A stretch of 64,000 nt of DNA, from contig NZ_QJKB01000012.1 in the NCBI RefSeq assembly GCF_003201815.1, forward strand, positions 37,286-101,285. Direction: 5' to 3'. This DNA is from Undibacterium pigrum (GTDB lineage Bacteria > Pseudomonadota > Gammaproteobacteria > Burkholderiales > Burkholderiaceae_D). Shown here piece by piece: positions 35,736 to 45,111 of the stretch (position 1 is the stretch's first letter; every line of letters begins with the position of its first letter). The translations under genes and the position numbers were made by a program. Under the pieces are notes generated by a model. That model made no database searches. It worked only from the letters and a program-made list of their open reading frames with translations, and had not been told where the DNA came from.

Positions 35736-36707
35736 TTAACGTGACTTCACAAACGGCTGACCAATCGCTTTCGGGGCGACGGACTTTGCCATCAAGCCTG
35801 CCAGTACGATCACGGTCACGACGTAAGGTATCATTTGTATCAAGGAGCCCGGTACCTTGCCTATGCCAGGGAAGACCACGCCTTCTATCTGGACTTGCAG
35901 GGCAGCGAAGAAACCGAACATCAGGCAGCCCAGTGCAGTATGCAGTGGGCGCCAGTTACCAAATACCAGTGCCGTCAATGCCAGGTAACCATTACCGGCT
36001 GACATGTCACGCAAGAAGAAGCCGCTTTGTACAATGGACAAGTAAGCACCAGAGAATGAGCACAGTACACCAGCGCACAGCATGGCCATGAAGCGGGTGC
36101 GCTCTACATTGATACCCGCCGCATCTGCCGCATGCGGGTTCTCACCGACGGCACGCAGGCGCAGGCCAAAGCGGGTGTGATACAAGACCCAGTGGACGAC
36201 AGGGATCAGGGCAAATGCCAGATAGACCAGCACACTATGCCCACCGATGAGCCTGGTGTAAAACCAGCCTATGAAAGGGATATTGGCAACAGCGGCTGAA
36301 CCCGGCAGCACGATATCAAACAGACGCGCTTCACCCAGGTCAGGCGTGCGACCACCTTGCTGGAAGAAATACTGGGCAACCACAAAGGTCAAACCACTGA
36401 GGGCAATATTGAGGGCAATACCGGCGACCAACTGGTTACCTTTTTGCGTGATACTGACAAAGCCTTGCAGCAGGGCGATGGCGGCAGAAATACCCACACC
36501 GGCCATGATGCCCAGCCAGGGGTTCTTGGTCGCAAAGGCCACGGCAGCAGAAACAAAGGCGGCGGCCAGCATCTTGCCTTCCAGCGCCAGGTCAACGACA
36601 CCGCTGCGTTCTGCAAACAGGCCAGCCATGGCAGCAAACATCAATACCGGCGCATTGCGTATGGTCGATACCAGGATGCTGGAAAATTGAAAATCATCAA
36701 ACATCAT
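35736..36707 (-). CDS. ABC transporter permease, nucleoside (BMP) type, second subunit
   Basis: 323 residues, about nine hydrophobic segments; the stretches AERSGVVDLALEGKMLAAAFV and GLRLRAVGENPHAADAAGINV are characteristic of the NupC/YufQ-like permease of nucleoside importers. Its ATG overlaps the stop of the first permease by 4 bp. With the partner permease it forms the inner-membrane channel for nucleoside import. Confidence 0.92.
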   Translation of the reverse strand: MMFDDFQFSSILVSTIRNAPVLMFAAMAGLFAERSGVVDLALEGKMLAAAFVSAAVAFATKNPWLGIMAGVGISAAIALLQGFVSITQKGNQLVAGIALNIALSGLTFVVAQYFFQQGGRTPDLGEARLFDIVLPGSAAVANIPFIGWFYTRLIGGHSVLVYLAFALIPVVHWVLYHTRFGLRLRAVGENPHAADAAGINVERTRFMAMLCAGVLCSFSGAYLSIVQSGFFLRDMSAGNGYLALTALVFGNWRPLHTALGCLMFGFFAALQVQIEGVVFPGIGKVPGSLIQMIPYVVTVIVLAGLMAKSVAPKAIGQPFVKSR

Positions 36708-37786
36708 TTTTCCTTACGCTTGAGCAGGGCAGACAGGGCAGGGGCATACAGGTTCTCCATGGCACCGCAGAACAGGATGATCAAACCCTGGATAAAGATA
36801 AAGGTCTCTGGCGGGATATTGGCTTTTTCCAGCGACAGATCAAAACCACCCTGTATCAGCGCGCCAAATAATATGGATGACAGCAGGATACCCACCGGAT
36901 GCTGCCGCCCCATCAGGGCAATCGCGATACCGATAAAACCCGCACCGGCAGGGAAGTTCAGCGGCAGGTAATGGGTAGAACCCATGATGGAATTAACCGC
37001 CGCCAGGCCCGCCAGTGCGCCAGATACCATCATCGTGATGATGATGGTTTTGCTGATGGAGATACCAGCATAATGCGCCGCATGCTGGTTCAGGCCAGTG
37101 GCACGCAACTGATAACCCCAAGTCGTGCGCCAGACCACCACGCCATAAATCACCAGCGCCACCAGCGCCAGCACAAAGCTGATGTTCAAGGGCGTTTCAC
37201 CCAGCACCGGCAAAATACTATTCAACTTGGGCAACCAGGAGGCATCGGCAAACATGCGGCTCGATGTATTTTGCCCGCCCATGGGTACCAGAATACTGAT
37301 GATCACAAAATTCATCAGACAGGCAGCGATGAAGTTAAACATGATGGTCGTCACCACCACATGGCTGCCGCGTTTGGCTTGCAGATAACCCGGCAGATAA
37401 GCCCAGGCTGCACCAAAGACGGCACTACCCAGCATGGCCAGCGGTATCAGCAACCAGCCCGGCACAGATGAATCCAGCCACAGCAAGACCAGGGTCAGGC
37501 CCAGGCCACCGAGATACATCTGGCCTTCACTGCCGATATTAAACAAACCAGCCTGCATCGCCACTGACACGGACAAACCAGTGAAGATAAAGGTCGCTGC
37601 ATAAAACAGGGTGTAACCCAGGCCTTCAGGGTTCAGTACCGCGGCATTGATGAGGATGCCCAGGCACTCTATCGGGCTTTCACCCAGCAAATAAATCACA
37701 CCCGCCGCGACCAGTAAGGCGGAGAACAGGTTTAACAGCGGCAGGGCAAATGCGGTGGCCCAGCGTGGGAGGTCAGCTTGATTCAT
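36704..37786 (-). CDS. ABC transporter permease, nucleoside (BMP) type, first subunit
   Basis: 360 residues, about ten hydrophobic segments. Conserved features: LFNIGSEGQMYLGGLG, YQLRATGLNQHAAHYAGISI and FPAGAGFIGIAIALMGRQHP, as in the NupB/YufP-like permease. Its gene lies 93 bp after the ATPase gene and overlaps the second permease. Confidence 0.92.
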   Translation of the reverse strand: MNQADLPRWATAFALPLLNLFSALLVAAGVIYLLGESPIECLGILINAAVLNPEGLGYTLFYAATFIFTGLSVSVAMQAGLFNIGSEGQMYLGGLGLTLVLLWLDSSVPGWLLIPLAMLGSAVFGAAWAYLPGYLQAKRGSHVVVTTIMFNFIAACLMNFVIISILVPMGGQNTSSRMFADASWLPKLNSILPVLGETPLNISFVLALVALVIYGVVVWRTTWGYQLRATGLNQHAAHYAGISISKTIIITMMVSGALAGLAAVNSIMGSTHYLPLNFPAGAGFIGIAIALMGRQHPVGILLSSILFGALIQGGFDLSLEKANIPPETFIFIQGLIILFCGAMENLYAPALSALLKRKEK

Positions 37787-37879
37787 CTTTGTTTGGTCGC
37801 TTGTCTGTGCTTATCTGTATTTGCTTGTTCTTGCAATATTCTTACCAGGGGTGGTTAGTCCTTGGCACTCGCTTAGTGC

Positions 37880-39409
37880 TTAGTGAGTATGGATACCACC
37901 CATGAGGCAACCTATCTCGGTTGCATCAAATTCTTCTGCCTTCAATTCACCGGTGATCGCACCACTTGACATCACCAGGATGCGGTCAGCCAGGGCGCGT
38001 ACTTCTTCCAGTTCTACCGATACCAGCAAAATCGCAATGCCAGCATCACGCATCGCCAGCAGGCGGGTATGCAGGCTTTCTATCGTGCCTATATCCACGC
38101 CACGGGTAGGCTGGCCTACCAGCATCAGTTTTGGATTGGCCGCAATCTCGCGCGCCATCACCACTTTTTGCTGGTTACCGCCAGACAGCAGGGCGATACG
38201 CAAATGCGGGTCTGCCGGGCGCACATCAAATTTCGCCAGCAAGTCTGTGCAATTTTTCAAAATGCTTTTGTAATCGAGCAAACCAAATGACTTGCCGAGT
38301 TTTTTCTGGTAACCCAGAAAGCTGTTCATCATCACCGGGAAATTCTTGACGACGGCATCGCGCAAGCGGTCTTCCGGCACATGGGCTATGCCCAGGTCGC
38401 GGAAAGTCGCTGGCAGGCCATCGGCATCCTTGCGGCCAGAAAATGGCAGGTCCTTGCCCTGCATTTGCAGCTTGCCACTGGTGGGCAGGCGCATGCCGCT
38501 CAAGATTTCCAGCAATTCACTCTGGCCATTGCCAGAGACACCGGCAATCGCCACGATTTCACCCGCACGGATATTGAAACTGACATTCTTCAACAGGCTG
38601 ACTTTTTGCGAGTTCACCAGGTTCAGGTCCTTGACCTCCAGCACTGTTTCGCCCGGCGCATAGGCAGCACGTGGCAAGTGGGTAACTATCGGGCGGCCTA
38701 CCATCATCTCGGCCATTTGTGCCGTTGTGGTGTCCTTGGTCGCTACCGAACCGATGACAGTTCCACCGCGCATGACAGTGACCTGGTCAGTGATTTCCTG
38801 TATCTCTTGCAGCTTGTGGGTAATCAGGATGATGGTCTTGCCCTGTTCCTTGAACAGGCGCAGCACTTCAAATAATGAGGCAGTTTCCTGAACCGTCAGC
38901 ACAGCGGTAGGTTCGTCCAGAATCAGGATATTGGCGCTACGGTAAATCTGCTTGAGGATTTCTACCCTTTGCTGCACGCCGACGGACAAATCCTGTATCG
39001 TCGCCAGCGGGTCTACTTCCAGAGAATAGCGCTGGCAAATTTCACGCAGCCTGGCTTCCACTTCATGGCGCTTGGGTTTCAGGCGAAAGCCACCTTCCGT
39101 ACCCAGCATGACATTGTCGAGCACCGTCATGTTCTCTACCAGCATGAAATGCTGGTGCACCATGCCTATGCCCAGGTTGATGGCTTCCTGGCTGTTGCGG
39201 ATATGCTGTTCTGCGCCATTGATGAGCAGCTTGCCGCTGTCGGCGCGATAATAGCCATACAGTATGCTCATCAGCGTGGACTTGCCTGCGCCGTTTTCAC
39301 CAATCACGCCATGGATGGAACCCGGCGCAATGGAAAAGCTCACATCACGATTGGCCTGTACCGCGCCAAAACGTTTGGAGATCTGTTGAAATTCGACTGC
39401 TGGCTGCAT
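37880..39409 (-). CDS. ABC transporter ATPase, nucleoside type (two ATPase domains)
   Basis: 509 residues with two tandem nucleotide-binding domains. Domain 1: Walker A GENGAGKST, signature LSVGVQQRVEIL, Walker B LILDEPTAVLT. Domain 2: a degenerate Walker A (GVSGNGQSELLE) but an intact signature LLSGGNQQKVVMARE, which is normal for the RbsA/NupA class. Energises import by the two permeases. Confidence 0.93.
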   Translation of the reverse strand: MQPAVEFQQISKRFGAVQANRDVSFSIAPGSIHGVIGENGAGKSTLMSILYGYYRADSGKLLINGAEQHIRNSQEAINLGIGMVHQHFMLVENMTVLDNVMLGTEGGFRLKPKRHEVEARLREICQRYSLEVDPLATIQDLSVGVQQRVEILKQIYRSANILILDEPTAVLTVQETASLFEVLRLFKEQGKTIILITHKLQEIQEITDQVTVMRGGTVIGSVATKDTTTAQMAEMMVGRPIVTHLPRAAYAPGETVLEVKDLNLVNSQKVSLLKNVSFNIRAGEIVAIAGVSGNGQSELLEILSGMRLPTSGKLQMQGKDLPFSGRKDADGLPATFRDLGIAHVPEDRLRDAVVKNFPVMMNSFLGYQKKLGKSFGLLDYKSILKNCTDLLAKFDVRPADPHLRIALLSGGNQQKVVMAREIAANPKLMLVGQPTRGVDIGTIESLHTRLLAMRDAGIAILLVSVELEEVRALADRILVMSSGAITGELKAEEFDATEIGCLMGGIHTH

Positions 39410-39536
39410 ACTTTAGCGTTTCTTTAAATGGCGGTGTGCAAGGGCTTATACATCAATCAGGGCGCATCGTATCCATTGCGGACACTTGCGCCCCTAGTCA
39501 ATTCTTAATCACTTCTTAATCAAATGCTACCCGGCA

Positions 39537-40541
39537 TCAGACCGGGCACTTATTGCCTTCACGGAAATCAGCGACTTTAACCTTGCCACTGATAATGTCT
39601 TGCTTGGCTGCGTTGACACGTTTTTCCATGTCAGCGCTGACGACCGCGCGGTTATCCTTGTCCAGTGCCCAGTCTACGCCGCCTTCTTTCAGGCCCTTGT
39701 ACTGGGTGCCGCCTTTCCAGCTACCATTTTTCAACTGCATGAAGCTGTCATAAATGGCCTGGTCCACGCGCTTGACCATGGATGTCAGCATGCTGCCTGG
39801 GTGCATGTAGTTCTGGTTGGAATCCACACCTATGCCCAGCTTGCCTTTTTCCTTGACGGCTTGCAAAGTGCCCATGCCGCTACCACCGGCTGCTGCAAAA
39901 ATCACATCGACGCCACGTTCAAACTGGGCGCGTGCCAGCTCGCCACCCTTGGCCGGGTCGTTCCAGGCTGCTGTGGTGGTGCCAACCATGTTTTGTACGA
40001 CATCAATCTTGGGTTCAGTTGCTTTTGCACCTTGTGCATAGCCACAGGCAAAATTGCGTATCAACGGGATATCCATGCCGCCAACGAAACCGACTTTTTT
40101 GGATTTGCTGGCAATCGCTGCTGCCACGCCCACCAGGTAAGAACCTTCCTGTTCCTTGAACAGCACAGAGCTGACATTGTCACCAGTAGCAATACCATCG
40201 ATCAGCACGAACTTGGTTTTTGGGAATTCCTTGGCAATATTCTGTACCGCCTGCGCCTGTGCAAAGCCGATGGCTGCGATCAGGTCTACATTCTTGCGGG
40301 CCAGATTACGCAAGACTTGTTCCGTCTGGGTGTCGCTGGCAACCTGCACTTCAATGTAGTTCAGTTTGGTTTCTTTCTTGAAACGCTCTGCGCCTTCGGA
40401 CGCTGACTGGTTGAAGGACTTGTCAAACTTGCCGCCTGCATCATAGATCACTGCAAATTTAAGGTCGGCAGCATAAGCACTGGCCGCGCCGCCGACAGCC
40501 ATCAGGGTCGCCAGGGACAGGCAGATTTGCTTGAGTTTCAT
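39537..40541 (-). CDS. BMP-family nucleoside-binding protein
   Basis: 334 residues with a Sec signal peptide cleaved near AYA-ADL; no lipobox, so it is probably a soluble periplasmic protein. Family features: VIYDAGGKFDKSFNQSASEGAERF near the N-terminus and KKVGFVGGMDIPLIRNFACGY in the middle. Delivers purine nucleosides to the ABC permeases encoded next to it. The 342 bp upstream (40542-40883) hold no gene, only three tandem GGTGCTAT units near 40783-40809. Confidence 0.92.
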   Translation of the reverse strand: MKLKQICLSLATLMAVGGAASAYAADLKFAVIYDAGGKFDKSFNQSASEGAERFKKETKLNYIEVQVASDTQTEQVLRNLARKNVDLIAAIGFAQAQAVQNIAKEFPKTKFVLIDGIATGDNVSSVLFKEQEGSYLVGVAAAIASKSKKVGFVGGMDIPLIRNFACGYAQGAKATEPKIDVVQNMVGTTTAAWNDPAKGGELARAQFERGVDVIFAAAGGSGMGTLQAVKEKGKLGIGVDSNQNYMHPGSMLTSMVKRVDQAIYDSFMQLKNGSWKGGTQYKGLKEGGVDWALDKDNRAVVSADMEKRVNAAKQDIISGKVKVADFREGNKCPV

Positions 40542-40883
40542 GAAATTTCCTTCATCAGATGTCGTTGTGCTGTCGTGCTCACGAAGAGCATGCAGCGCCC
40601 AAATTAAAAACCATGTTTTCTGCTGCCACAGCCTGGGTATTATAAAAAATCAAGCCAGTCTTGAAAGCCTGTGCAAGCCTAACATGATGCAGACATTTCG
40701 TTTCAGCCACGCGGGCGAAATTTTATCAAAAACAGTGTTTGAGCTGGTGGCCGGGCATGATTTCCTGCCTGCGCCCAATTTTGGTGCTATTTGGTGCTAT
40801 CCGGTGCTATTTAGCGCCATTGTGTAATACAGTGTTCTTTGCTTTCGTCAGCAGCCTTCAGGGCTGCCAACGAGACTGGCTGC

Positions 40884-41813
40884 TCAGGCAGCCTTCCTGA
40901 CCGCCATGAAATCCAGCACTTGCTGGCGTTGCGGTATGGATGTTTGCGCACCCAGCTTGGTGACAGTCAGCGCTGCTGTATACTGCGCTTCACGGCTGGC
41001 ATCCAGCACGCTCAGGCCATTTGCCAGACCAACAGCAAAAGCACCAACAAAGGTGTCGCCAGCGGCTGTGGTGTCAACAACATCCACTTTGACAGCCGGA
41101 ATAAACTGGCTACCCGCTTCATCCGTGATCAGGGCACCATGTTCACCCATGGTCAGCAACACTGTCGCTGTACCACGTTGCAAGATTTGTTCCGATGCTG
41201 CCTTGGCGCTGATCTGGTCTGTCACGGTGATGCCGCTCAATTGAGAAGCTTCAGTTTCATTCAAAATCAGGTAATCAACCTGGGCCAGCAAGGCGTCTGT
41301 CAGGTCTTGTGCCGGGGCCGGGTTCAAAATCACTTTGACGCCCTGGGCGCGGGCGATTTCTATCGCGCGGGTGACGGTTGGCAGAGGCGTTTCAAGCTGG
41401 CAAACCAATAATTGCGCGCCAGCGATGGCGGCTGTGGCGGCTTCTACCTGGGCAGCTGTCAGCGTCGCATTCGCGCCTGCCGCCAGCACGATGCTGTTGC
41501 TGCCGCTGTCATCCACCAAAATACCGGCTACGCCAGTTGCCGTACCTGCCACGCGGGCGAGGTGGCTGAGTTCCATGCCTTCAGCTGCCAGGCAATCGCG
41601 GGAGAAACTGCCAAAACCATCATCACCCACCGCACCTATGAAGCTGACCTGGGCACCCTGACGGGCTGCGGCAACGGCCTGATTAGCCCCTTTGCCACCC
41701 GGAATCTGACAAAACTCATGGCCATGCAGGGTCTCGCCCACGGCCGGCATGCGCGGCGTGCGAAAAACCAGATCCATATTAACGCTGCCGACTACAGTAA
41801 TGCGTGGCTTCAT
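40884..41813 (-). CDS. rbsK: Ribokinase
   Basis: 309 residues. PfkB signatures: GSVNMDLVFRTPRMP and PGGKGANQAVAAARQG at the N-terminus, and DTTAAGDTFVGAFAVGL, which includes the catalytic Asp. Phosphorylates ribose with ATP, so ribose freed by the nucleoside hydrolase of this locus can enter the pentose phosphate pathway. First gene of the minus-strand series, directly behind a promoter with a LacI-type operator. Confidence 0.92.
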   Translation of the reverse strand: MKPRITVVGSVNMDLVFRTPRMPAVGETLHGHEFCQIPGGKGANQAVAAARQGAQVSFIGAVGDDGFGSFSRDCLAAEGMELSHLARVAGTATGVAGILVDDSGSNSIVLAAGANATLTAAQVEAATAAIAGAQLLVCQLETPLPTVTRAIEIARAQGVKVILNPAPAQDLTDALLAQVDYLILNETEASQLSGITVTDQISAKAASEQILQRGTATVLLTMGEHGALITDEAGSQFIPAVKVDVVDTTAAGDTFVGAFAVGLANGLSVLDASREAQYTAALTVTKLGAQTSIPQRQQVLDFMAVRKAA

Positions 41814-41839
41814 GATGCTTATTCTCGGTAAAAGTTGTC

Positions 41840-41855
41840 GCGCAATCGTTTGCGC
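41840..41855. promoter_or_regulatory. LacI/PurR-type operator
   Basis: GCGCAATCGTTTGCGC is a 6-4-6 inverted repeat with the central CG typical of LacI-family operators and differs little from the PurR consensus ACGCAAACGTTTGCGT. It lies just downstream of the predicted start site, 27 bp before the ribokinase ATG, where a repressor would block transcription. No LacI-family gene is in the window. Confidence 0.6.
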
Positions 41856-41867
41856 AATCGATTTCGT

Positions 41868-41896
41868 ATTTAACTATGGAGCCTGTTGAACGTCAA
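41868..41896 (-). promoter_or_regulatory. Promoter of the nucleoside locus
   Basis: On the minus strand TTGACG (41896-41891), 17-bp spacer and TTAAAT (41873-41868). Predicted start near 41861, immediately upstream of the LacI-type operator. The rest of the gap up to 42366 shows no gene. Confidence 0.55.
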
Positions 41897-42366
41897 GCGC
41901 AATCTGATTTTTTGGTCAAAAATTGTGCAAAATCGCGGCAGACTGGCAACCATATTTTGATTCTTCTTTTTTGTCTCTTTTGCTGGCATTTACAGAGTGA
42001 GGGATTGTTGCGTTGCACCAGATTGATGGCGACGTAAAAATTGCCGCAATAACCACGAAATCACCCGTAAATATACTAAAGCAAGTTCAAAGCGCGCTGA
42101 TTGTGGGGCCGTCCTTATTGCTTGTCAAATAAAGCATGGGTTTCTGGCCTGCCTGAAAGCCTGGCCGGGGCCGGTCTTTGACCCTGGGCATGCTGCTTTC
42201 CCCGATTTATGCTGGCTGTGTTGCCTGATAAGTAAGCCGCGGACTTGATAAGACATCAATATTATCAATGTCTGTATTTGTCCCATATTGAGCAATAAAG
42301 AACAGTGATTGCTCTGTTTTATAATGATTAAATACCAGACTTCACTATAAATGAAAGAGGTAAAAT

Positions 42367-42954
42367 ATGTCCCAGACTTTGCTGGTCATTGATGTGCAGG
42401 AGTCATTTCGCCATACCCTTAACTGGTCTGAAGATGAATTGCCGTTTTATCTACAGGCACAAAACCGCCTGATCGCCGGGGCGCGAAAGGCAGGTGTGCC
42501 TGTCATCCGTATTTTTCATGTCGAGGGTGATGCGCATTTTTCGGCTGCATCTGGCTTGGTGCGCTGTATGGATGGCAGTGACCCCTATGCAGACTTGGTC
42601 ATAGAAAAACATGTCAACAGTGCACTGATGGAGCCTGCATTGCCAGACTGGCTGGCAAAACATGCTATCCGTCGCCTGATCATTTCTGGCATGCGCATGG
42701 AGCGCTGCTGTGAGACCACGGCCCGGCATGGCTGCGACCTGGGTTTCAAGATCGATTTTGTCACCGAAGCCAGCTATACCACGGCGCACCGCCATACTGG
42801 TGGCAGGCTGTATACCGCCAGCGAAATCAGGGAAAGGACAGAACTGGTACTGCACCAGCGCTTTGCCACCATATGCACGGTTGATGAAATGCTGGCGCAA
42901 TTTGACATGGTGCAAGCGGCGCAGGCAGACAAAGCGACTGGCAGTCATGCCTGA
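42367..42954 (+). CDS. Cysteine hydrolase, isochorismatase-like family
   Basis: 195 residues. Asp in LLVIDVQESF, Lys in VIEKHVNSAL and the Cys region GMRMERCCETTARHG form the expected triad. AAAGAGG precedes the ATG. It is followed after 58 bp by a GlxA-type regulator, a pairing in which the regulator usually controls the hydrolase. It is only distantly similar to the hydrolase at 22179. Substrate unknown. Confidence 0.85.
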   Translation: MSQTLLVIDVQESFRHTLNWSEDELPFYLQAQNRLIAGARKAGVPVIRIFHVEGDAHFSAASGLVRCMDGSDPYADLVIEKHVNSALMEPALPDWLAKHAIRRLIISGMRMERCCETTARHGCDLGFKIDFVTEASYTTAHRHTGGRLYTASEIRERTELVLHQRFATICTVDEMLAQFDMVQAAQADKATGSHA

Positions 42955-43012
42955 TCATATCCAATGATGCCAGTGGAATCTAAGCCAATATCAATTATGG
43001 AGATGCATGTAA

Positions 43013-43972
43013 ATGAATATAGCTGTTCCTGATGCTGTCCCCATCCCGGTTTATTTCCTGCTTTTGCCGGGTTTTATCCTGATGGAATTTGCTGGTACTG
43101 CCGAAGCCTTGCGGCTGGCCAATCGTGACCGTGAGCGTTTTGCGCTGCATTTTGTCGGCCCGGAACCCGCACCCCGCAACTCTCTGGGCATGCTCACCCC
43201 TGATCTCGCACCTTTGTCAGCCTGTTTGCCGGAGGGGGCCTGGCTATTGATACCCGGCTTGACTGATGCCAGCATCAATTTGCAAACCCCGGCAGCCATT
43301 GCTGCCATGCGCTGGCTGCGGGAGGTGATGCATCCTGGTATCAGGCTGGTGACAATATGTTCAGCCGCCTTGCTTGCTGCGCGTGCTGGCTTGCTTGATG
43401 GCCGCGAATGCACGACTCACTATACCGTTGTGCCTGGTCTGAAAGCAGCTGCACCAGCCGCCATCGTGATAGAGAACCGTGTCTTTGTTATTGATGGCAA
43501 TATTGCTACTTCTGCCGGGGTGACTACCGGTGTGGATCTGATCCTTGAGTTTATCAGCCAAAGTGCCGGCCCCAGGCTGGCGCTGGAGGTGGCGCGTGAA
43601 ATGGTGGTGTGGATGCGCCGTGATGCGGCCTCACCGCAATTATCGCCCTACCTGATGTACCGCAATCACTTGCATCCCGCCATACACCGCGTGCAGGATG
43701 CCATCGCTGCCGACCCTGCACAAGCCTGGCCCATGCATGAACTGGCACGCATCGCCTGCCTCAGTGAACGTCACCTGGCGCGCCTGTTCAAAACTCATGT
43801 GGGTGTCAGTCCGCTTGATTATCGCCAACAAATGCAATTGTCCCAGGTCCAGCCCCTGATGGCGCAGGCTAACCGTTCCATGGAACAAATTGCCGACCTC
43901 GCCGGTTTCGGCTCGGCCCGCGATATGCGGCGCGTCTGGTTAAAACATAAGGGTGTGCCTTTGCGGGCTTGA
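43013..43972 (+). CDS. GlxA-family (DJ-1/PfpI-like plus AraC) transcriptional regulator
   Basis: 319 residues. N-terminal 190 residues form a DJ-1/PfpI-like domain (TICSAALLAARAGLLDGRECTTHY with the nucleophile-elbow Cys); the C-terminal 100 residues are an AraC double helix-turn-helix (LARIACLSERHLARLFKTHVG, then IADLAGFGSARDMRRVW). Likely controls the cysteine hydrolase just upstream. Confidence 0.88.
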   Translation: MNIAVPDAVPIPVYFLLLPGFILMEFAGTAEALRLANRDRERFALHFVGPEPAPRNSLGMLTPDLAPLSACLPEGAWLLIPGLTDASINLQTPAAIAAMRWLREVMHPGIRLVTICSAALLAARAGLLDGRECTTHYTVVPGLKAAAPAAIVIENRVFVIDGNIATSAGVTTGVDLILEFISQSAGPRLALEVAREMVVWMRRDAASPQLSPYLMYRNHLHPAIHRVQDAIAADPAQAWPMHELARIACLSERHLARLFKTHVGVSPLDYRQQMQLSQVQPLMAQANRSMEQIADLAGFGSARDMRRVWLKHKGVPLRA

Positions 43973-44067
43973 ATGCTGATAGTCATCCCGCGTGGAATGC
44001 CAATAATTTTGGTATGGATTGTGTTTTAGTGCGGAGCACTAACGATGTGTTCCCATTATGTTCGTCA

Positions 44068-44259
44068 CTACCATCGCATCTGCGGCAAGCGCAAGCCAGG
44101 CACGAAGCCAAAGGCAGACAGTACGATGACAATCAGCAACACAATGAACAGCACGCGCACCACTTGGGCCACTGGTGCGGGCAGTGGCAAAAATCCAACC
44201 AGCCACCATATCAGTCCAAAGACCACAAGGTAAATAATGAGATTGATGAGCTGGACCAT
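44068..44259 (-). CDS. Small membrane protein, Thivi_2564-like
   Basis: 63 residues with two hydrophobic segments (LINLIIYLVVFGLIWWLVGFL and VRVLFIVLLIVIVLSAFG, separated by PLPAPVAQV). AGAAGG lies six to eight bases before the ATG. The pattern matches small conserved membrane proteins of the Thivi_2564 family, function unknown. Confidence 0.75.
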   Translation of the reverse strand: MVQLINLIIYLVVFGLIWWLVGFLPLPAPVAQVVRVLFIVLLIVIVLSAFGFVPGLRLPQMRW

Positions 44260-44356
44260 ATATGCCTTCTTTTTTTAGTTATGTTGTGCTGGGAATAGCA
44301 GGCGGTCTTCATGGATGAACAACCGCCTGTTTGTCCTTACTTATTTCTGTGCTTGC

Positions 44357-44587
44357 TTATTTCTGTGGTGTTGATTCACCGACTGATGCTGGGCCGCTGG
44401 CAGGCGTGCTGTCAGGAGTCGATGCTGGGGCAGAGGCTGGTACCGGTACAGGTACAACAACCGGAACTTCGACCGGCACTGGTACAGCAACTGGTACTGC
44501 TACTGCAGTTGGTTCAGCGGGTTTGCGGTCGCAGGCGGTAGTTGCCAGTGCAGTCGCAAGTGTCAGAATAAGGATGGATAATTTCAT
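44357..44587 (-). CDS. Small lipoprotein with Val-Pro-rich repeat
   Basis: 76 residues. The lipobox is ATTAC with Cys19; the mature chain is almost entirely Pro, Val, Ala, Ser and Thr, with PVAVPVPVEVPVVVPVPVP in the middle. This would be an extended chain from the membrane. The repeat DNA (GGTAC units on the other strand) is prone to length changes. AGGGCGA lies upstream of the start. Confidence 0.6.
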   Translation of the reverse strand: MKLSILILTLATALATTACDRKPAEPTAVAVPVAVPVPVEVPVVVPVPVPASAPASTPDSTPASGPASVGESTPQK

Positions 44588-44870
44588 GGGATTCGCCCTG
44601 GTTGATTAAAATGGAAAAAGTCCGGTAAGCGTTGCTGAGCTGATAATCATCACCCACAGCTTCACTACCAATCACAATGCATACACAGCATGCACGCTAT
44701 AAATTTATGCATCGGTACGCTGCCGAACATACGACATGATTTGTTGGGTTTATATTGCCTATACCGGTAATGCAAAGTAAGGCTGCACCCAGATTGGCTG
44801 CATCGGCAGTAGTGAAAATGTGGATGCACTTCAGATGTGTGCAGGATGAATAGATCAGGAAGAAGAAAAA

Positions 44871-44903
44871 CCGCAGACCCCTCAAAGGTCTGCGGTTTTT
44901 TTT
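44871..44903 (+). terminator. Strong intrinsic terminator without an obvious gene
   Basis: Perfect 9-bp stem CCGCAGACC/GGTCTGCGG (44871-44879 with 44887-44895) followed by T8. A 5-A run before it gives a weaker terminator on the minus strand. No plus-strand gene precedes it within 900 bp, so it may end a small RNA starting in 44600-44850. Confidence 0.75.
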
Positions 44904-44974
44904 GTATGACGTAAGCAGAGAGTGCTGCCGCAGACTATTCCGCGATGGGGAGGGGTAAATGCTTCAAAAACAGC

Positions 44975-45026
44975 TTTACACTAAGAAAATTTAGCACTAT
45001 GATTATTTATCACTAAATTTTCTTAG
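44975..45026 (+). promoter_or_regulatory. Strong promoter with flanking 14-bp operator arms
   Basis: TTTACA (44975-44980), 17-bp spacer and TATGAT (44998-45003). A perfect inverted repeat CTAAGAAAATTTAG / CTAAATTTTCTTAG (44981-44994 with 45013-45026) has one arm filling the spacer and the other just past the start site, with the -10 box between. This is a classic position for a dimeric or looping repressor controlling the ATPase pair at 45112. Confidence 0.65.
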
Positions 45027-45111
45027 CATTGTTCGGTTTTGTTTGAGTGCCGTGCGAGAAAACCCGAATTAAATAATCAGTCACGCGATTAGTCAATCTA
45101 AAGGCAAACCC

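Noticed and set aside
39600..40406. 268-codon plus-strand ORF
   Set aside because: Antisense of the BMP binding protein gene; Cys/His-rich shadow composition.
44697..44885. 62-codon minus-strand ORF starting at the orphan terminator
   Set aside because: Its first codons lie in the terminator stem and it has no ribosome binding site.
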